The position numbers and the translations under genes were made by a program. This document shows, piece after piece, positions 1-16,265 of a stretch of DNA of 43,982 bases; position 1 is the first letter of the stretch, and the number at the start of each line of letters is the position of its first letter. Source of the DNA: Branchiostoma floridae (lineage: Eukaryota > Chordata > Leptocardii > Amphioxiformes > Branchiostomatidae). The stretch is taken from the NCBI RefSeq assembly GCF_000003815.2, contig NC_049995.1, forward strand, positions 14,860,048 to 14,904,029, read 5' to 3'. A model generated the notes under the pieces. That model saw nothing but the letters and a program-made list of their open reading frames with translations, was not told where the DNA came from and ran no database searches.

Positions 1-295
1 CAGAGTTCCCCCCTTCCCGTCAAGGTCATGCCTCCTCGTAATTTAGAACTCGCAGACTGGTCGTCCGATCGATTTTCGCCTAATTGCGAGGGGGGTATAA
101 CGAAGAAGACCTTGTTCAATTGATCTACCAACCTGATGAAACTATTTCCGCCTACATTTACCTTCTGTCTAAAGTCTATGGGTGTGGCGCTGTAAATATA
201 AGTTACTAACTCGAGCGCAGTGTCACATTGTCCTCGTCTGTACAAAATCAAATAGAAAAAAAAGGTCATAAAGTCTCCGGCCAAAAGTAGGCCAG

Positions 296-485
296 AGAGT
301 AGATGTTAACGTGCAATCCGAGGGACGGCCCTAGCCGAAGCTAGGTACTCATTTTCACTTGAGTAAAGAGAGGAAAGTTGTGTAAAGTGCATTTCCTAAG
401 GGTCCAAGATCGGTAACACGGCAGGATTCGAACTCGAGACATCTCGGTCCTGAGCCAACGACGCTGCCGTTGCGCCACGCGATTT
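296..485 (-). repeat. tRNA-derived SINE fragment
   Basis: Contains TGTGTAAAGTGCATTTCC, a block that recurs in several places here, and ends in a reversed tRNA-like head (GGATTCGAACTCGAGACA, then GCCGTTGCGCCACGC) whose complement has a B-box-like GAGTTCGAATCC. It is not a functional tRNA. Confidence 0.65.
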
Positions 486-812
486 CACCATCTCTGGTGA
501 TGGTTCAGGCAATATACAGGGCAATAAAAGCTAGATCTCAACAGCAGAACCAATATTGGACTGGAAATAAGGTCTTCATAAGTGCGCTAACATATCTAAC
601 CCTTGAACAATCACACTTCATTGTGTTTTGGTCTACGTTCAGGTCGGTCATAAACAACTTCTGACTATAGACACACCACCTCTAATTGGTACACTAAGCA
701 ATATGACTGTACTTTGAATTACATAAGGGGGTGTCATAAGCAATGATACTGCTGTGATTTGTTTGATAGGTGTTTCTATGACCTTGCGCCCTTGCACAAC
801 GCCTGCTTGTAA
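486..812. other. No gene recognised
   Basis: AT-rich sequence. It includes a piece related to the dispersed CTACATTTAGGTC / GACACACCACC repeat that forms the array at 3776-4220. No coding signal was seen. Confidence 0.5.
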
Positions 813-820
813 ATACAAAT

Positions 821-1184
821 CAGGGTTGTAGCCAGCACCTGTCCTTCAGTCCTTTAAAGGAATTTTGCAGCTGGGGACTGAAAAAAGTTTTCCCCATTCC
901 GTCCCCTGGGACAGACAACAATTGATATGTAAAGATATAAAAAAACTGAAACCCATATGTTCTTCTTCACCAAAACAGATGCCATTGAACAGCTTAGCCT
1001 ACAAGCAAAATTTGCACCTTAAAATGCAGGAAATAGTGTTTCAGAGGGTCTTGATTTAAAAAATTTCTGGGACCCAGACCCCCTAGAAATGACGAGCAAC
1101 GTCAAGCCATGCCTTCGGTGCTCGATAGGATTCCCATTCAAAATCAAGGGGACTGAAAATGATTTCAGGCTGGCTACAACCCTG
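821..1184. mobile_element. hAT-type non-autonomous element (MITE)
   Basis: Terminal inverted repeats CAGGGTTGTAGCCAGC and GCTGGCTACAACCCTG, flanked by a perfect 8-bp duplication ATACAAAT (813-820 and 1185-1192). CAGGGTTG-like ends and an 8-bp target duplication are hallmarks of the hAT superfamily. There is no transposase frame in its 364 bases. Confidence 0.88.
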
Positions 1185-1192
1185 ATACAAAT

Positions 1193-2160
1193 ATATTCTA
1201 CCTATTTGATAGGCCCCAGTATTGTGCTTTGGATAAGCAACTTACACCATTTGGGTGGGACGTAAAACAGGAGGTTCTGCACTTGAGGAGAGCCACGTCG
1301 TGAAAGATCTCAGCATACTTTTAACTTCAACACTTCATCTTCAACTTTTGGTCTGTAAAACTAGACATCACATGCTATATGTAAATACAAACTTATGCTC
1401 GTATCTGCATTAGATTTATCAGGGTAGCCATAGCAATTTCAGTAATTTTTAGCCATAAATTGTTTGATTTTTGAGGGTCTCAGAGGGGTGCCCCAGAACG
1501 CCATAGGAGGCTGGAGGGGTTTAATTATATGGCTGTTCATAGTTCCATATACCTATCACACATAGAAGGTATGAGCCGATTTTGCCGACCCCCATCTTCC
1601 GGCCTCTGCCTGGTTTTGCCTGGTTTTCTCGTGCAATGACTCTTAACAGTGAGAAAGTAGGCGTCCTGGTGTGATCAAACTCTACATTCAGGTCTACAGG
1701 AAAGGGGTGATGGTCTTCTGTTACGCCAATCTTTCCACAAATGTGGTAAATCTCAAAACACACAATAAGAGACTCTTAAAGAAAAAGAAATGACCAAAAC
1801 GAACGGTCTAACAATGCTGAGCTTTCGCTCTACTTAAGTTTTGTACCATGTGGTGATATATGTTCTTGATGTAATCTGTATCTCTGTTATATTTCATCTG
1901 ACCCTTACCTCCCTCATGACCTCAATGAAAAGCGGCCTGCCAGGCCGATTTGAGCCTCTCATGAATAAATAAAGGTTCAAACAAAATTCCTCAACTTCAT
2001 TCCAGTCCGTAGACCGTTAATTCTTACGGTTGCGGTATGGTGAACACAAAGCTATTTTAGACTGTAGACAAAGGAGTGGATTTCAGGCAGTTACCATGTC
2101 CTCAGCGTTCCATGACCCTAGTTAGGTTGAAGGACAATGCATTAAGTAGGTCATAGAGTC
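1193..2160. other. No gene recognised
   Basis: AT-rich intergenic DNA. A minus-strand open frame at 1521-1763 shows no recognisable domain. A GAGCCTCTCATGAATAAATAAAGGTTC motif near 1950-1978 resembles a LINE or SINE 3' end and recurs near 41045. Confidence 0.45.
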
Positions 2161-2164
2161 ATCA

Positions 2165-2545
2165 TTATCATCATCATCGGTCGACGTGATCACGCATGTT
2201 CGCACATGTCTACACACGACGGGGTTATACTGCCCCTTACGGAGTGGTATACCCTTTCGAGGCTAATTACAAGACGGGGATGCGCCAGGTCTCCCGCCCG
2301 GGTGAATGATGTAAATCACCGTGTGGCTGATACGGTATGGAGGTTCGCCAAGCCTCCAACCGGGTGATTTGAAGTGAATCACCAACTCCAGACAGAAGGA
2401 TTTGCACCAACGCACACCGCACCATCGCACGTGTGGGGGTTCTTTAACGTGCATAGGGTGTGACTCTCCCCATACACGGGACCTCCATTTAACGTCCTAT
2501 CCGAGGGACGACTCATTTTCACTTTACTTTACTCATAGAGTCACT
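2165..2545. repeat. Composite interspersed repeat, no coding content
   Basis: A GC-rich block with TTTAACGTGCATAGGGTGTG and GTCCTATCCGAGGGACGAC, running into the ACTCATTTTCACTT motif also seen at 345-360. The shared blocks suggest a SINE or LINE fragment of the same family as 296-485. Confidence 0.45.
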
Positions 2546-2842
2546 GTCCCTAAAATAGGCCGAAGAGCAGATGTTTGATGAAATCATGAGATGCGTAAGG
2601 ATAAGAAGTACGACCTAAATATGCAGGGTGATAAAAACAATTATCTCGACAACTCAACCAATATTGAACTAGAATTGAGGTCTTCATAAGTGCATCATAT
2701 CTGATCTTTGAATAATCTCATTAACTTATACCAATAAAGTCTACTTAATGACTTGACCTACATTTAGGTCGTTGAACCGGTCTACAGGCAAACCACCACC
2801 TATGAGTACACTGAGCACTTTGAAATAATCAATGAGGTGCTA

Positions 2843-3768
2843 CGAGGGTGAGTCAGAAAGTAATGCAAGTGGTTTCATAACAGACTCGTTTTTTAATCAA
2901 TTGAGTTGAAATTTGGCACAAAAGTAGAAGCATATGTCCTCTTGAGATTGAATTTTCTAAATTTGTTCTTTATCATTTTATGAGCAACTGAGTTGATTTC
3001 AAGATGAACACACCCTTGGTAGCTTGTCAGACTATGAATTCCTCTAAATCTGACCCACTGAAAATCACTGTAGGAGGTTAAAATTACACATATATGATAC
3101 CAAATGTCTCTATATGATGCATGCCGATTTTCATTTCTGAACTCTCAATGGTTCCTCATTTACAGCTGCTAGGATGGAGTAAGTTGTGATATAGAGCTGT
3201 TAGATTGATACACGAATTCGTGAGTTGTTGGTTAAAAGACTACTTTTCCATTAACCAAAAGAAACGAAACTTTACACAGTTATTAACTGTTTAAAGGCCA
3301 AAAAGGGTGCTAAGTTTTATTCCTCTTTGTTAATGGGGAAAGAAGGCTACAGAAACTTTTAATCATAACACCACAAATCTCATGACCCAGACGACCGTGT
3401 ATACCTCACTCTACTCCAGCAACGAAAAAAGAAAAACTGATCGGATTTCAGAGTTGAAAATAAAGCACGTGGGTTATAGAGAAATGCAGCTTATTACATG
3501 TGCAGGTTCAGTCTCCTACAATAGCAAAAATTGGTTTAGGGAAATCGTTAATTTTACGTTAATTGGACCTCACTTTTCTTCTGACGGGATTCCTAGGGTA
3601 TGGTCATCTTGAAAGCTAGTCAGTCACTCATAAAATAATGAACAACAAATTTAGATATTTTAATCTCAAGAGGACATATGCCTCTACCTTTGTGCCAAAT
3701 TTGAACTCATTCGATCAAAAAACGAGTCTGTTATGAAACCACTTGCATTACTTTCTGACTCACCCTCG
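2843..3768. mobile_element. Mariner-type non-autonomous element
   Basis: Long terminal inverted repeats of roughly 100 bases begin CGAGGGTGAGTCAGAAAGTA and end with its complement, flanked by TA at 2841-2842 and 3769-3770. CGAGGGT-type ends and a TA duplication fit the Tc1/mariner superfamily. The interior (926 bases in total) shows no transposase motif. Confidence 0.85.
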
Positions 3769-3775
3769 TATAAGC

Positions 3776-4220
3776 AAAGATGCTCATGCAATCGACCTCA
3801 GTTGACATGCATGATAGGAACATTTTAGCGCTAGAGTCCGTTGGATGAATTAAGGTTTTGGTCCATCTTGACCTACATTTAGGTCAGTGAACCAGTCTGT
3901 AGACACACCACCACCAACAACTGAGCACTTAGCAAAGATGCTGATGTAATCGACTTCAGTTGACTTGCATGATAGGAACATTTTAGCGCTAGAGTCCGTT
4001 GGATGAATTAAGGTTTTGGTCCATCTTGACCTACATTTAGGTCAGTAAACCAGTCTGTAGACACACCACCAACAACAACTACACTGAGCACTTTGCAAAG
4101 ATGCTGATGTAATCGACTTCAGTTGACATGCATGATAGGAACATTTTAGCGCTAGAGTCCGTTGGATGAAGGTTTTGATCCCTCTTGACCTACATTTAGG
4201 TCGGCTTGCCGGTCTAAGCG
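3776..4220. repeat. Three-unit tandem array, period about 160 bp
   Basis: Units start at 3776, 3934 and 4097 with AAAGATGCTGATGTAATCGA (first unit slightly diverged) and contain GGAACATTTTAGCGCTAGAG and GACCTACATTTAGGTCAG. Diverged single units occur near 630 and 2755. Function unknown. Confidence 0.85.
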
Positions 4221-4754
4221 TACCTTGATTTCTGGTGATAGACACTCTTCTTCTAATTAATGCTCTAAACAATATAAAAAGACTTTGAAATAGACAAGGA
4301 TGTGTTATTAAAAGATATGATATTGTGATCGACTTCAATTTACTAGCGCCAAAGAGCAGACCTAAGATTGCTAGGACATGTGGAGAGAATGAATGACGAA
4401 AGAATTACAAACCGAATATTTACCTACTTTCTTGTGTAGCATCGCTTTACTACATTGACCACAATGTAGGTCAACGAATTGTAGCCTGTGTTTACACAAT
4501 CTCTCGCTGGCTGGGGTTAATGACCCCCTCCTAGGGCGGCGGCAATATTATAGGGCCGGCCGCTAGGAGCGCGATTTTAGTCAGGCTAAACAAATTGTAG
4601 GTTGTAAAACTCTATAAGGTTAATTGTCGTCATTCACACTAATATCTTTGATGATTACACCCCTTTATCTATTTCAAAGTGCTGTTTGAGTAACTGCTTT
4701 TTGGCCTGTGTTTTTGGTGTCTCTTGACCTATATTTTTTTTTCTATTTGCTTTT

Positions 4755-4955
4755 TGACAGACGAGGAAGATGTGGCACTGCACTCAAGTTTTTGTAACTT
4801 ATATTAACAATGCCACATACACGGTACAGACAGAAGGAAAGTCGTGTAAAGTGCCTTTCCTAATGGCACAACGTCGGGGGCACGGTGGGAATCGAACTCA
4901 GGACCCATAGATACCGAGCCGAAAGCTCTACCAGTTACGCCACGCCCGACGCCGA
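4755..4955 (-). repeat. tRNA-derived SINE fragment
   Basis: Contains TGTGGCACTGCACTCAAG, AAGTCGTGTAAAGTGCCTTTCC and a reversed tRNA-like head (GGGAATCGAACTCAGGAC, then CTACCAGTTACGCCAC). A close relative lies at 32450-32660. Confidence 0.65.
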
Positions 4956-5016
4956 CCTATATTTCGGTTGGTTAACCAAGACTGGGAGAGTTAAAGCAAT
5001 GCTCTTACATAATAAG

Positions 5017-5335
5017 CATGCCATCACGGTCGGGGATCGAACTCCCGACCTACCGAAGGTACACTGTACCAACTTCGTCATTGTACTGGTGTTTTTACCT
5101 CTGCTTTCCAGAAATATAAACTTCCCTTGAGGGTAGCTAAACAGCTTCGCTGCATTTCCACACTAGACATTTCTGTTTCTTTTTGTGCTGGCGGAATTTT
5201 CCCAATGTCTTATCGAGGCAGTTGATTTTGTGCACTTCTGAATGGTCTGTGAGGGTTAGTAAAGCACAATGATCAACGCCTTCAACGGTATACCAAATAG
5301 CCCCATACTAGTCACTTACTTACCTGGAACGGAAT
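5017..5335. repeat. Upstream member of a direct repeat flanking GFP copy 1 promoter
   Basis: Begins with a reversed tRNA-like head (GGGGATCGAACTCCCGACCTACC) and continues through CCAGAAATATAAACTTCC to ACTTACTTACCTGGAACGGAATG. It matches 7245-7535 in the same orientation at roughly 80% by eye. Confidence 0.75.
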
Positions 5336-5339
5336 GGGT

Positions 5340-6400
5340 TTTTGGCATGTGTATTTGGTGTCTCCTGACCTACATATTTCGGTCGGTTAACCAAAAAGGC
5401 CTGGGAGAGGTAGCGCGATGTTCTTGGTAACAACATGATAAGCATGCCATCACGGTGGGTGGTAAAAGGTAGATACACATCCTAACATGCTCTATTTGCG
5501 TGAGTGTACACTGTTCTGGCTACACTCAGGAAACAAGTGTTTCGGTTGACAGGCAAAGCATTCCCGTGAAAACAAAACAACGCCGGCATTTATGCCTTCT
5601 TGACAGATTGACAAACAATAGTCCAAAAGATACGTGTGCAAAAAAAGAAACACACGAAAACGGTTAGAGTTAACAAAATCTCATAGTTTCTGCTTTTAGC
5701 AAGACTTTATAAACACTCGACTACAACTATTCACATATTTCACGTTTATTGTTTCGGCACTGATTATTATTTTCTCATCCTAAAGCATAGTTAGATATAC
5801 GTCCACTTTGTGCTCATTTGCATCATTACACAGGACCGACATAGTTGAAGATGATTGACTCTAAAGAACGTCTTTGATTGGCTCGGCCTTTTTCCTTACG
5901 TCGTCTAAATTGTGTAGATCCAAGGCATAGGAAAAAGTTTTGTGGTTACGGTTACTATCGTGAAAAAAAATCGTAGTAGGTAGGTAGGTGTTTCTTTTTT
6001 TTTTCTTCTTTTCTTTTTCTTTAGGGTTTGCCAGAAGTTATCTAATGCAAGCAATGCAAAACTGACATGCATCAGTCACTGGTATCTTAAACATTACATT
6101 GTAATTATATTGATATACATTGTACAAGCACAAGTATATCTATAAACTAAACAAAGATACCACACATTCTAACACCAACTGTTCAAAAGATAATATGTTG
6201 ACAGAGTGTGCAATACAGGAGGTCTGTAAAAATAATTGGCAACACTTTTTATATTCTGTTGTGAATTTTGATCACATTAAAAATGTCTAAGGTCGACAGT
6301 GGTTTTTTTGTCAGAGCCGATCGGATGACTAGAAACACAACATTATTTTTTATGCCCAAAAAGTGGTGTGATTTCTTGATTATTGATCAAGAAGACTTCT
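5340..6400. other. Upstream flank of GFP copy 1, no gene recognised
   Basis: AT-rich. It contains a second ATTGG (inverted CCAAT) near 5876 in a context (CTTTGATTGGCTCGG) similar to that at the promoter (CTTTGATTGGTGGAG). No coding frame with a recognisable domain. Confidence 0.45.
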
Positions 6401-6401
6401 T

Positions 6402-6554
6402 TGATTGGTGGAGCCGTTTTATTCTGACTCCGCCCAAGTTTCCTTGTTGAGGATAAAAGAGGCCCGAGGACCGCACCGATCGTCAGACGGACGTACGACT
6501 AACACAGGTCTTCCTCAGCGGACCAGCGACTCAGCGGACTACTCTTCCAGGACA
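6402..6554 (+). promoter_or_regulatory. GFP copy 1 core promoter and 5' UTR
   Basis: An inverted CCAAT (ATTGG, about 6402-6408) is followed by a GC-type box GACTCCGCCC at 6425-6434, a TATA-like GGATAAAAGA at 6451-6460 and the block GGACCGCACCGAT at 6468-6480. Box, TATA and block recur in the same order upstream of the other three copies. The transcription start is probably near 6480-6490, giving a 5' UTR of about 70 bases and then an ATG flush with the splice donor GTAAG at 6558. The start position is inferred from TATA spacing. Confidence 0.7.
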
Positions 6555-11252
<4,698 letters not shown>

Positions 11253-11342
11253 AGTTCAAGGGCACCGAACGACTGTGTTAAGTCTAGGGTCCAGTCTTTT
11301 TAGCATAGGCGATGTTGATTTGATTATGTAGATGGCATCGAT

Positions 11343-11518
11343 TAAATCTCCAGGCAGATTTACCAGTGGCATAAGATAGTATCAAAGCTGGCTAAGGAGT
11401 ACAGCTGGCCAAAGAGAGTCATCAGCCACTCCGGTAGCCAAACACACTCCTAGGCCGGCTTCACTCCTGGCAACTTTTGATACTATCTTATGCTACCGTA
11501 GGATCTGCTTGGAGATTA
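11343..11518. mobile_element. Foldback MITE, MULE-type, in probable 3' UTR of GFP copy 1
   Basis: Ends TAAATCTCCAGGCAGAT and ATCTGCTTGGAGATTA, with the interior also self-complementary (ATAAGATAGTATCAAA and TTTGATACTATCTTATG). Near-matching 9-base flanks GATGGCATC (11331-11339) and GATGTCATC (11519-11527); the left one is three bases from the end. Same family as 12870-13025 and 41729-41830. Confidence 0.78.
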
Positions 11519-12166
11519 GATGTCATCAGCGCTAGCTAGATGTGCAAAGCAACTCAAGTTAACAAGGCTGGATTCCAGACTTACCTGCTTTAAGTTGGTA
11601 GTGAAAAAGCATCATTAGAAATGCCGTGTTATCCTTATGTAGTCTGAGCCCGCATCACATGCAACATCATTTTCTGGAAAGCGCCCTCTGGCAGAACATA
11701 CGGAAACTGCAAACACAGAAGGACAGACAAACGAACACGGACGCACAGACCAGGTATAAACAATGCTTCAGTACATGTCGTCAAAAGTAGCAAAACGTCA
11801 ACAATCTATAACCAATTGATTACGCACACTTGATCTTATATGTTCATACTCCATATGATAACATATCTACAGCGCATTTCTCATAGGAAACTTCGCCATT
11901 TCTATAGTGGAAGCTTAACGTCAAACAGTGCAGTATCAAGGATCCGCAAATCTACAGTAACTTCATAGACAAACGAACCTACCTCATTTGATTTCTAAAT
12001 CTCACTTTACGAAGTTTCTTTAATAGTGGTCTGTTTCTTCTTAGCCTGGATACTAGACCCCAGCCCAATATGTCAATAATATATATCGAATTTATCAGGG
12101 TCTAACTCAGGGACCGCCTTCCGCAAAATCTCATTGGGGTATGTTGGCCCTAGAGCCGAGAAGTTT

Positions 12167-12203
12167 GGCTGTATGGGCCCTGAAAACCAGGGCCCATACA
12201 GCC
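12167..12203. other. Perfect 16-bp stem hairpin downstream of GFP copy 1
   Basis: GGCTGTATGGGCCCTG, a 5-base loop, and the exact complement CAGGGCCCATACAGCC. It would lie in the 3' UTR if the 12313 signal is used. Confidence 0.85.
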
Positions 12204-12312
12204 ATACAGTCTGGCATCCAGCTAGTTTATGCTGGTAGACTTTGGTAAGATTTCCACCATGAATCTGTTCCATCATGTGTGTGTTTGAATGTAGATGTAA
12301 ATCCAGCTTTAA

Positions 12313-12318
12313 AATAAA
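12313..12318 (+). terminator. Probable polyadenylation signal, GFP copy 1
   Basis: AATAAA in the context TTTAAAATAAAGGTT, which resembles the context downstream of copy 4 (38820) and, inverted, copy 3. The 3' UTR would be about 1.06 kb, lengthened by the foldback element at 11343-11518. Confidence 0.5.
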
Positions 12319-12428
12319 GGTTCATAGCACTGCAGTTATCTCGTACATTCTATTAGTTTTCAGGAATGTTATATAGAATAGAGATAGAATGTAATCAAGT
12401 TTGTTATCATATACAGTAAATATAACGG

Positions 12429-12866
12429 TGTGTGTGTGTAAGTCTGTATTTGTGTGTGTGTGGTGGGGGTGCATGTGTGTGTGTGTGTGTATGTGCTGCT
12501 CGCATGTGTGTGTGTGGGGGGGGGGGTGCGTCCATGTGCGTGTGTGTTTGTGTGTGTGTCTGACAGTGTGTGTTTTTGTGTATGTGCGTGCACGTGTGTG
12601 TGTGTGTACTTGTGTGTGTGCTTGTGTGTATGTATGTCTGTGTGTTTGTGTGTGCATGTGTATGTGTATGTGTGTGTGTGTGTATGTGCATGTGTGTTTG
12701 TGTGTGTATGTGCATGCGTGTTTGTGTGTGTGTATGTGCATGTGTGTTTGTGTGTGTGTGTTTGTGTGTGTGTATGTGCATGTGTGTTTCACTGTTTGTG
12801 TATGTGTTTGTGTGTGTGTCTGTGTGCGCGTGTGTGTGTTTGTTTGTGTGAGTGTGTGTGTGTGCG
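12429..12866 (+). repeat. Long interrupted GT microsatellite
   Basis: About 440 bases of GT with scattered A, C and T and a G run near 12517-12526. Open in several frames on both strands for purely compositional reasons. It ends where the MULE-type MITE begins. Confidence 0.95.
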
Positions 12867-12869
12867 TGC

Positions 12870-13025
12870 TAATCTCCAATCAGATCTTGCGTGACATAAG
12901 ACAGTATCATAAGCTGTTGAAGGAGTTTAGCCGACAGAGGAGTAAATTGGCCACGCGAAGGCCAATTTACTCCTTTCCCATCTTATGATACTGTCTTATG
13001 CCACGCAAGATCTGATTGGAGATTA
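12870..13025. mobile_element. Foldback MITE, MULE-type
   Basis: Ends TAATCTCCAATCAGATCTTG and its complement. Almost the whole 156 bases form one hairpin (GAGTAAATTGGCC and GGCCAATTTACTC at the centre). Flanks TGTGCGTGC (12861-12869) and TGTGCGTCC (13026-13034) match at 8 of 9 bases, as expected for a 9-bp target duplication. Confidence 0.82.
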
Positions 13026-13129
13026 TGTGCGTCCGTGAGCCTGTGTAAGTGTTCCTTTCCCATGTGTACAAGATCAGAAGTAATGAGCTAATAGATAGAT
13101 AGATAGCACACAGCTTATACTGATCCAGT

Positions 13130-15740
13130 CAGCTAGAAAATATGCATTGTCCTTGCCTCAGTGCCTGGCAATGTCTTGCTGTTTTTTCTATGATCAATTG
13201 CTACAATGCCAGTCAACAGTGGATCAAAGAGACTACTAAATACCGTGTCATTCCGTGTCATTAACGTTGATTTGAATGGTTTGTACCTGCCGGCCATCGC
13301 TCCAGTCTGGAGAGCAGAATCATCGCAAGACATAAATCGTATGGTATTTGTGCAAACAACGACTGCATTGATATGTTGATATGTGGTGTTCCACAGAAGC
13401 AAAAGTTTACCATACCCCTGCGTGTCAACAAAAGGCAACGGCATAAGGATTGACCATCTTCCAATAATCTCCAGGGTGTACAGAGTGATCTTTTGATAGT
13501 TTGACTTCCAATGATATCTTAATAATCATTCAATGACTTATTTTGCCTGATAATGTCTTGCTGTTTTTTTCTATGATTAATAGATACAAGACCAGGCGTT
13601 AGTGGATCAAAGGGTCTACTAAATGCTGTGTTATTCCGTGCCATTAGCTTTGATTGGGTGGCCTTTAATTAGTTTGTTACTCCCGGCCATCGTCCCAGTT
13701 TGGAGAGCAGAATAACACCTGTGTAAGATGTGATCAATCAATATTGCTATACGAGGGCAGAGATCGCGTGATATGTGTGCTAACAATGGCTGCTTTCATA
13801 TGTTGTTTTGCGGTGTTCTACAGAAGCAAGATTATTTTACCAGATCTTGGAGTGTCAAAACATGGCAATGACGGTCGCCTTTCAATCACTTCATGGATCT
13901 TGAAGTGTTGTCTCTCTCAATGACTTCCCTATGATCTGCAAGCTTTTCAGTGATATTTTGATGATCTTTTAATGTCAATCTGTTTATAATACCGTGTTGT
14001 TCGTGGTCAGTCAGCCATCGCGGTTCCATCTGATTGTGACAGAACGATTTGACCTTTCTGACCCCAGGTGACAATGCCATACATTAAATCAGTGACAACC
14101 AGTAAGGAACATAGAGGTCATCAACCTTCTTTTGCAGATTCCCAAAGCTCATATGCCGTTATTAGGAACTAAAGACTTGCCTACGATCTGCAGGTTTTTC
14201 AGTGATATTTTGATGATCTTTTAATGTCAATATGTTTATAATACCGTGTTGTTCGTGGTCAGTCAGCCATCGCGGTTCCATCTGATTGTGACAGAACGAT
14301 TTGACCTTTCTGACCTCAGGTGACAATGCCACAGATAATTACCCCATTATCAGTGACAACCATAATGACATAGAGGTCATTGACCTGCTTTGGCAGACCC
14401 CTGACAGCTCATATGCTATCATCATGTCAAAAGGTAAACTTAATGTTGCCCGTACACTGTGCAGATGCTTAGGGGTGGCGCCCATCTCCATTTCACATGT
14501 GCAAGTCACTACAGCAGGGGGCTGGTCCGCTGATAGTGATGTGTTTTTAACCCCATACTCTTCCTCCTTAGTTCTGAGTGCTAAGCAGAGAAAGCAGCAT
14601 GTACCATTTTTTAAGTTTTTGGTATGACTCGGCCGGGGATCGAACTCACGACCTACCGAATGCAATGCGAGCACTCTACCCACTCGGCCATTGCACCAAT
14701 AGAAAAAAAGTAATAAAAAAGCACACTCGAACGTAAGTTCATCTGTGACGGTTATCAGCATTATGATTACACAATTTGAAACTTTATAACCGTACACACA
14801 AAAAAGCGCTTATCAGCAAGCTTTCGTTGGTCATTACAACTTGAAAAGGATCAGAGGACTGATCGAAAACAACCATAACGACATAGAGGTCCTTGGCCTT
14901 CTTTTGCAGACCCCCCACAGCTCACATGCCGTCAATATGACCAAGAAAACCTTGTCTGACATCGTTTTTGCTGTGTGTGTGTGTTTTATTTTTTTGCGAT
15001 ACAAAACGCCCAGACAAAAATGTCTCAAAGATACTACTAAATACAGTCATCCAGCATCATTACGTGTAGTATTAGAGGGGCGAATTATCATATTTCTCCT
15101 GGCCAGTTCGGAGACACTTAAACCATTTCAGAGTAAGATGTGATTAATCTTTGACAGACGAGGGCATAGATCTCGTGACTATTGTTGATAACAATGAGTT
15201 CTTTGATGTGTTGTTTAGCGGGTGTTCCATAGAAGTCAAACTGTAACAGGCCCTTGAGTGTCAATCAAAAAGTTAACAAAGATCTTTGAATCACATCACG
15301 GTACTTTATAGAGGATCTTTCAGTGACTTTTCTAGGACTGTGTCAGTGAGATGTGATTTGCAATTGCTAGACATGAATCGCGTAACTGTTGTGTTAACAA
15401 TAGCATCTCCAAAAATTGTTAAGTGGGAGTTCCACAAAAGTCAAACTGTACCAGACTCTTGAGTGTCAAAATAGTCAACAAAGATCTTTGAAGCACATCA
15501 TGGGTCTTTCAGTGACTTTTCCATGACTTTTCTATCCTGTGTGAGTGAGATGTAATAAGTCATTGCTATTCATAAATTGTATGTTTTGTGACAAAACATA
15601 CTTTTGTGTGTAAACAATTGTTTATTTGATAAGTTGTTTGGCGGGTGTTCCACCAAAGCAAAGTTGCCCCAGACCACTGAGTGTCAACGGCGGTCTTTCA
15701 GTCACACCACGGATCTTCAAGTGATCTATGTATTCATTCA
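13130..15740. repeat. Degenerate tandem array, units about 200-430 bp
   Basis: The anchor GTGTTCCACAGAAGCAAA recurs in diverged form near 13386, 13813, 15229, 15430 and 15647. GGTCAGTCAGCCATCGCGGT lies in a block of about 130 bases that is almost identical at 13930-14075 and 14181-14325. CATAGAGGTC...CAGCTCATATGCC occurs near 14110, 14370 and 14890. No coding domain. Confidence 0.75.
14430..14697 (-). mobile_element. tRNA-derived SINE (same family as 25154-25433)
   Basis: On the minus strand it starts with a tRNA-like head having an A box (TGGCCGAGTGGG) and a B box (GAGTTCGATCC). The body contains CTTAGCACTCAG-like sequence and the tail GATGGGCGCCACCCC. It interrupts the tandem array. Confidence 0.75.
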
Positions 15741-16140
15741 TTCATTCCCTATAATCTTCAAAGTGGGATAGTTGTTTACTGATGGGGAGGGAATTACAAG
15801 AGAACACTATGTTTAATTCTATTGGTAGTTTTTTTTTCAAACTCAGAAATAACTGACAATAACCAACGATATAGAGAGTAATACCCAAGCCTTTATTAGA
15901 AAATACCATACACCATGTAGAACGGTGCCCTGAGATGATTATTTCATATTCGAACAGTAATCTGAGGTTCAAACCTTCTTCAGGGAAAGTTTGAAATATG
16001 AGTTTAAAGTCACAAAAGAAAGGTCATAACCTGCATTGTTATCTCACATTTGATGGCAAAAAATGAGGACCTATATGCTGTTATGTATCACATAAAATAG
16101 AGGTTACGTAATAGCTGTCATCATTCAGTGAGATTCTTTG
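15741..16140. other. No gene recognised
   Basis: AT-rich DNA. The minus-strand open frame 15742-15972 has no recognisable domain. Confidence 0.4.
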
Positions 16141-16265
16141 GTGTGGTTGGACGAGGTAGAGGTAGTCCCGTAGCCTTTTCAAGGCCATAAGGACAGTGGG
16201 TTGTTATCCACTGTGTCCAGGGCACGGTACTGGAAGGTGGGCCCCAGCCCTCTCCTTTCACATAT
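16141..16265 (+). repeat. SINE-family fragment
   Basis: GGGTTGTTATCCACTGTGTC and CCCCAGCCCTCTCCTTTCAC recur in intron 1 of GFP copies 3 (inverted, near 29350-29425) and 4 (near 36050-36120). Confidence 0.6.

Noticed and set aside
3382-3612. 76-codon frame inside the mariner-type element as a transposase
   Set aside because: No DDE-type motif or helix-turn-helix pattern could be recognised, and it is too short.
12322-12988. Frames of up to 195 codons rich in Cys-Val or His-Thr
   Set aside because: Translation of the GT/CA array. No start context, domain or splice signal.
13130-15740. CRISPR-like look of spaced repeats
   Set aside because: Units are long, irregular and degenerate, and the window is clearly animal DNA.
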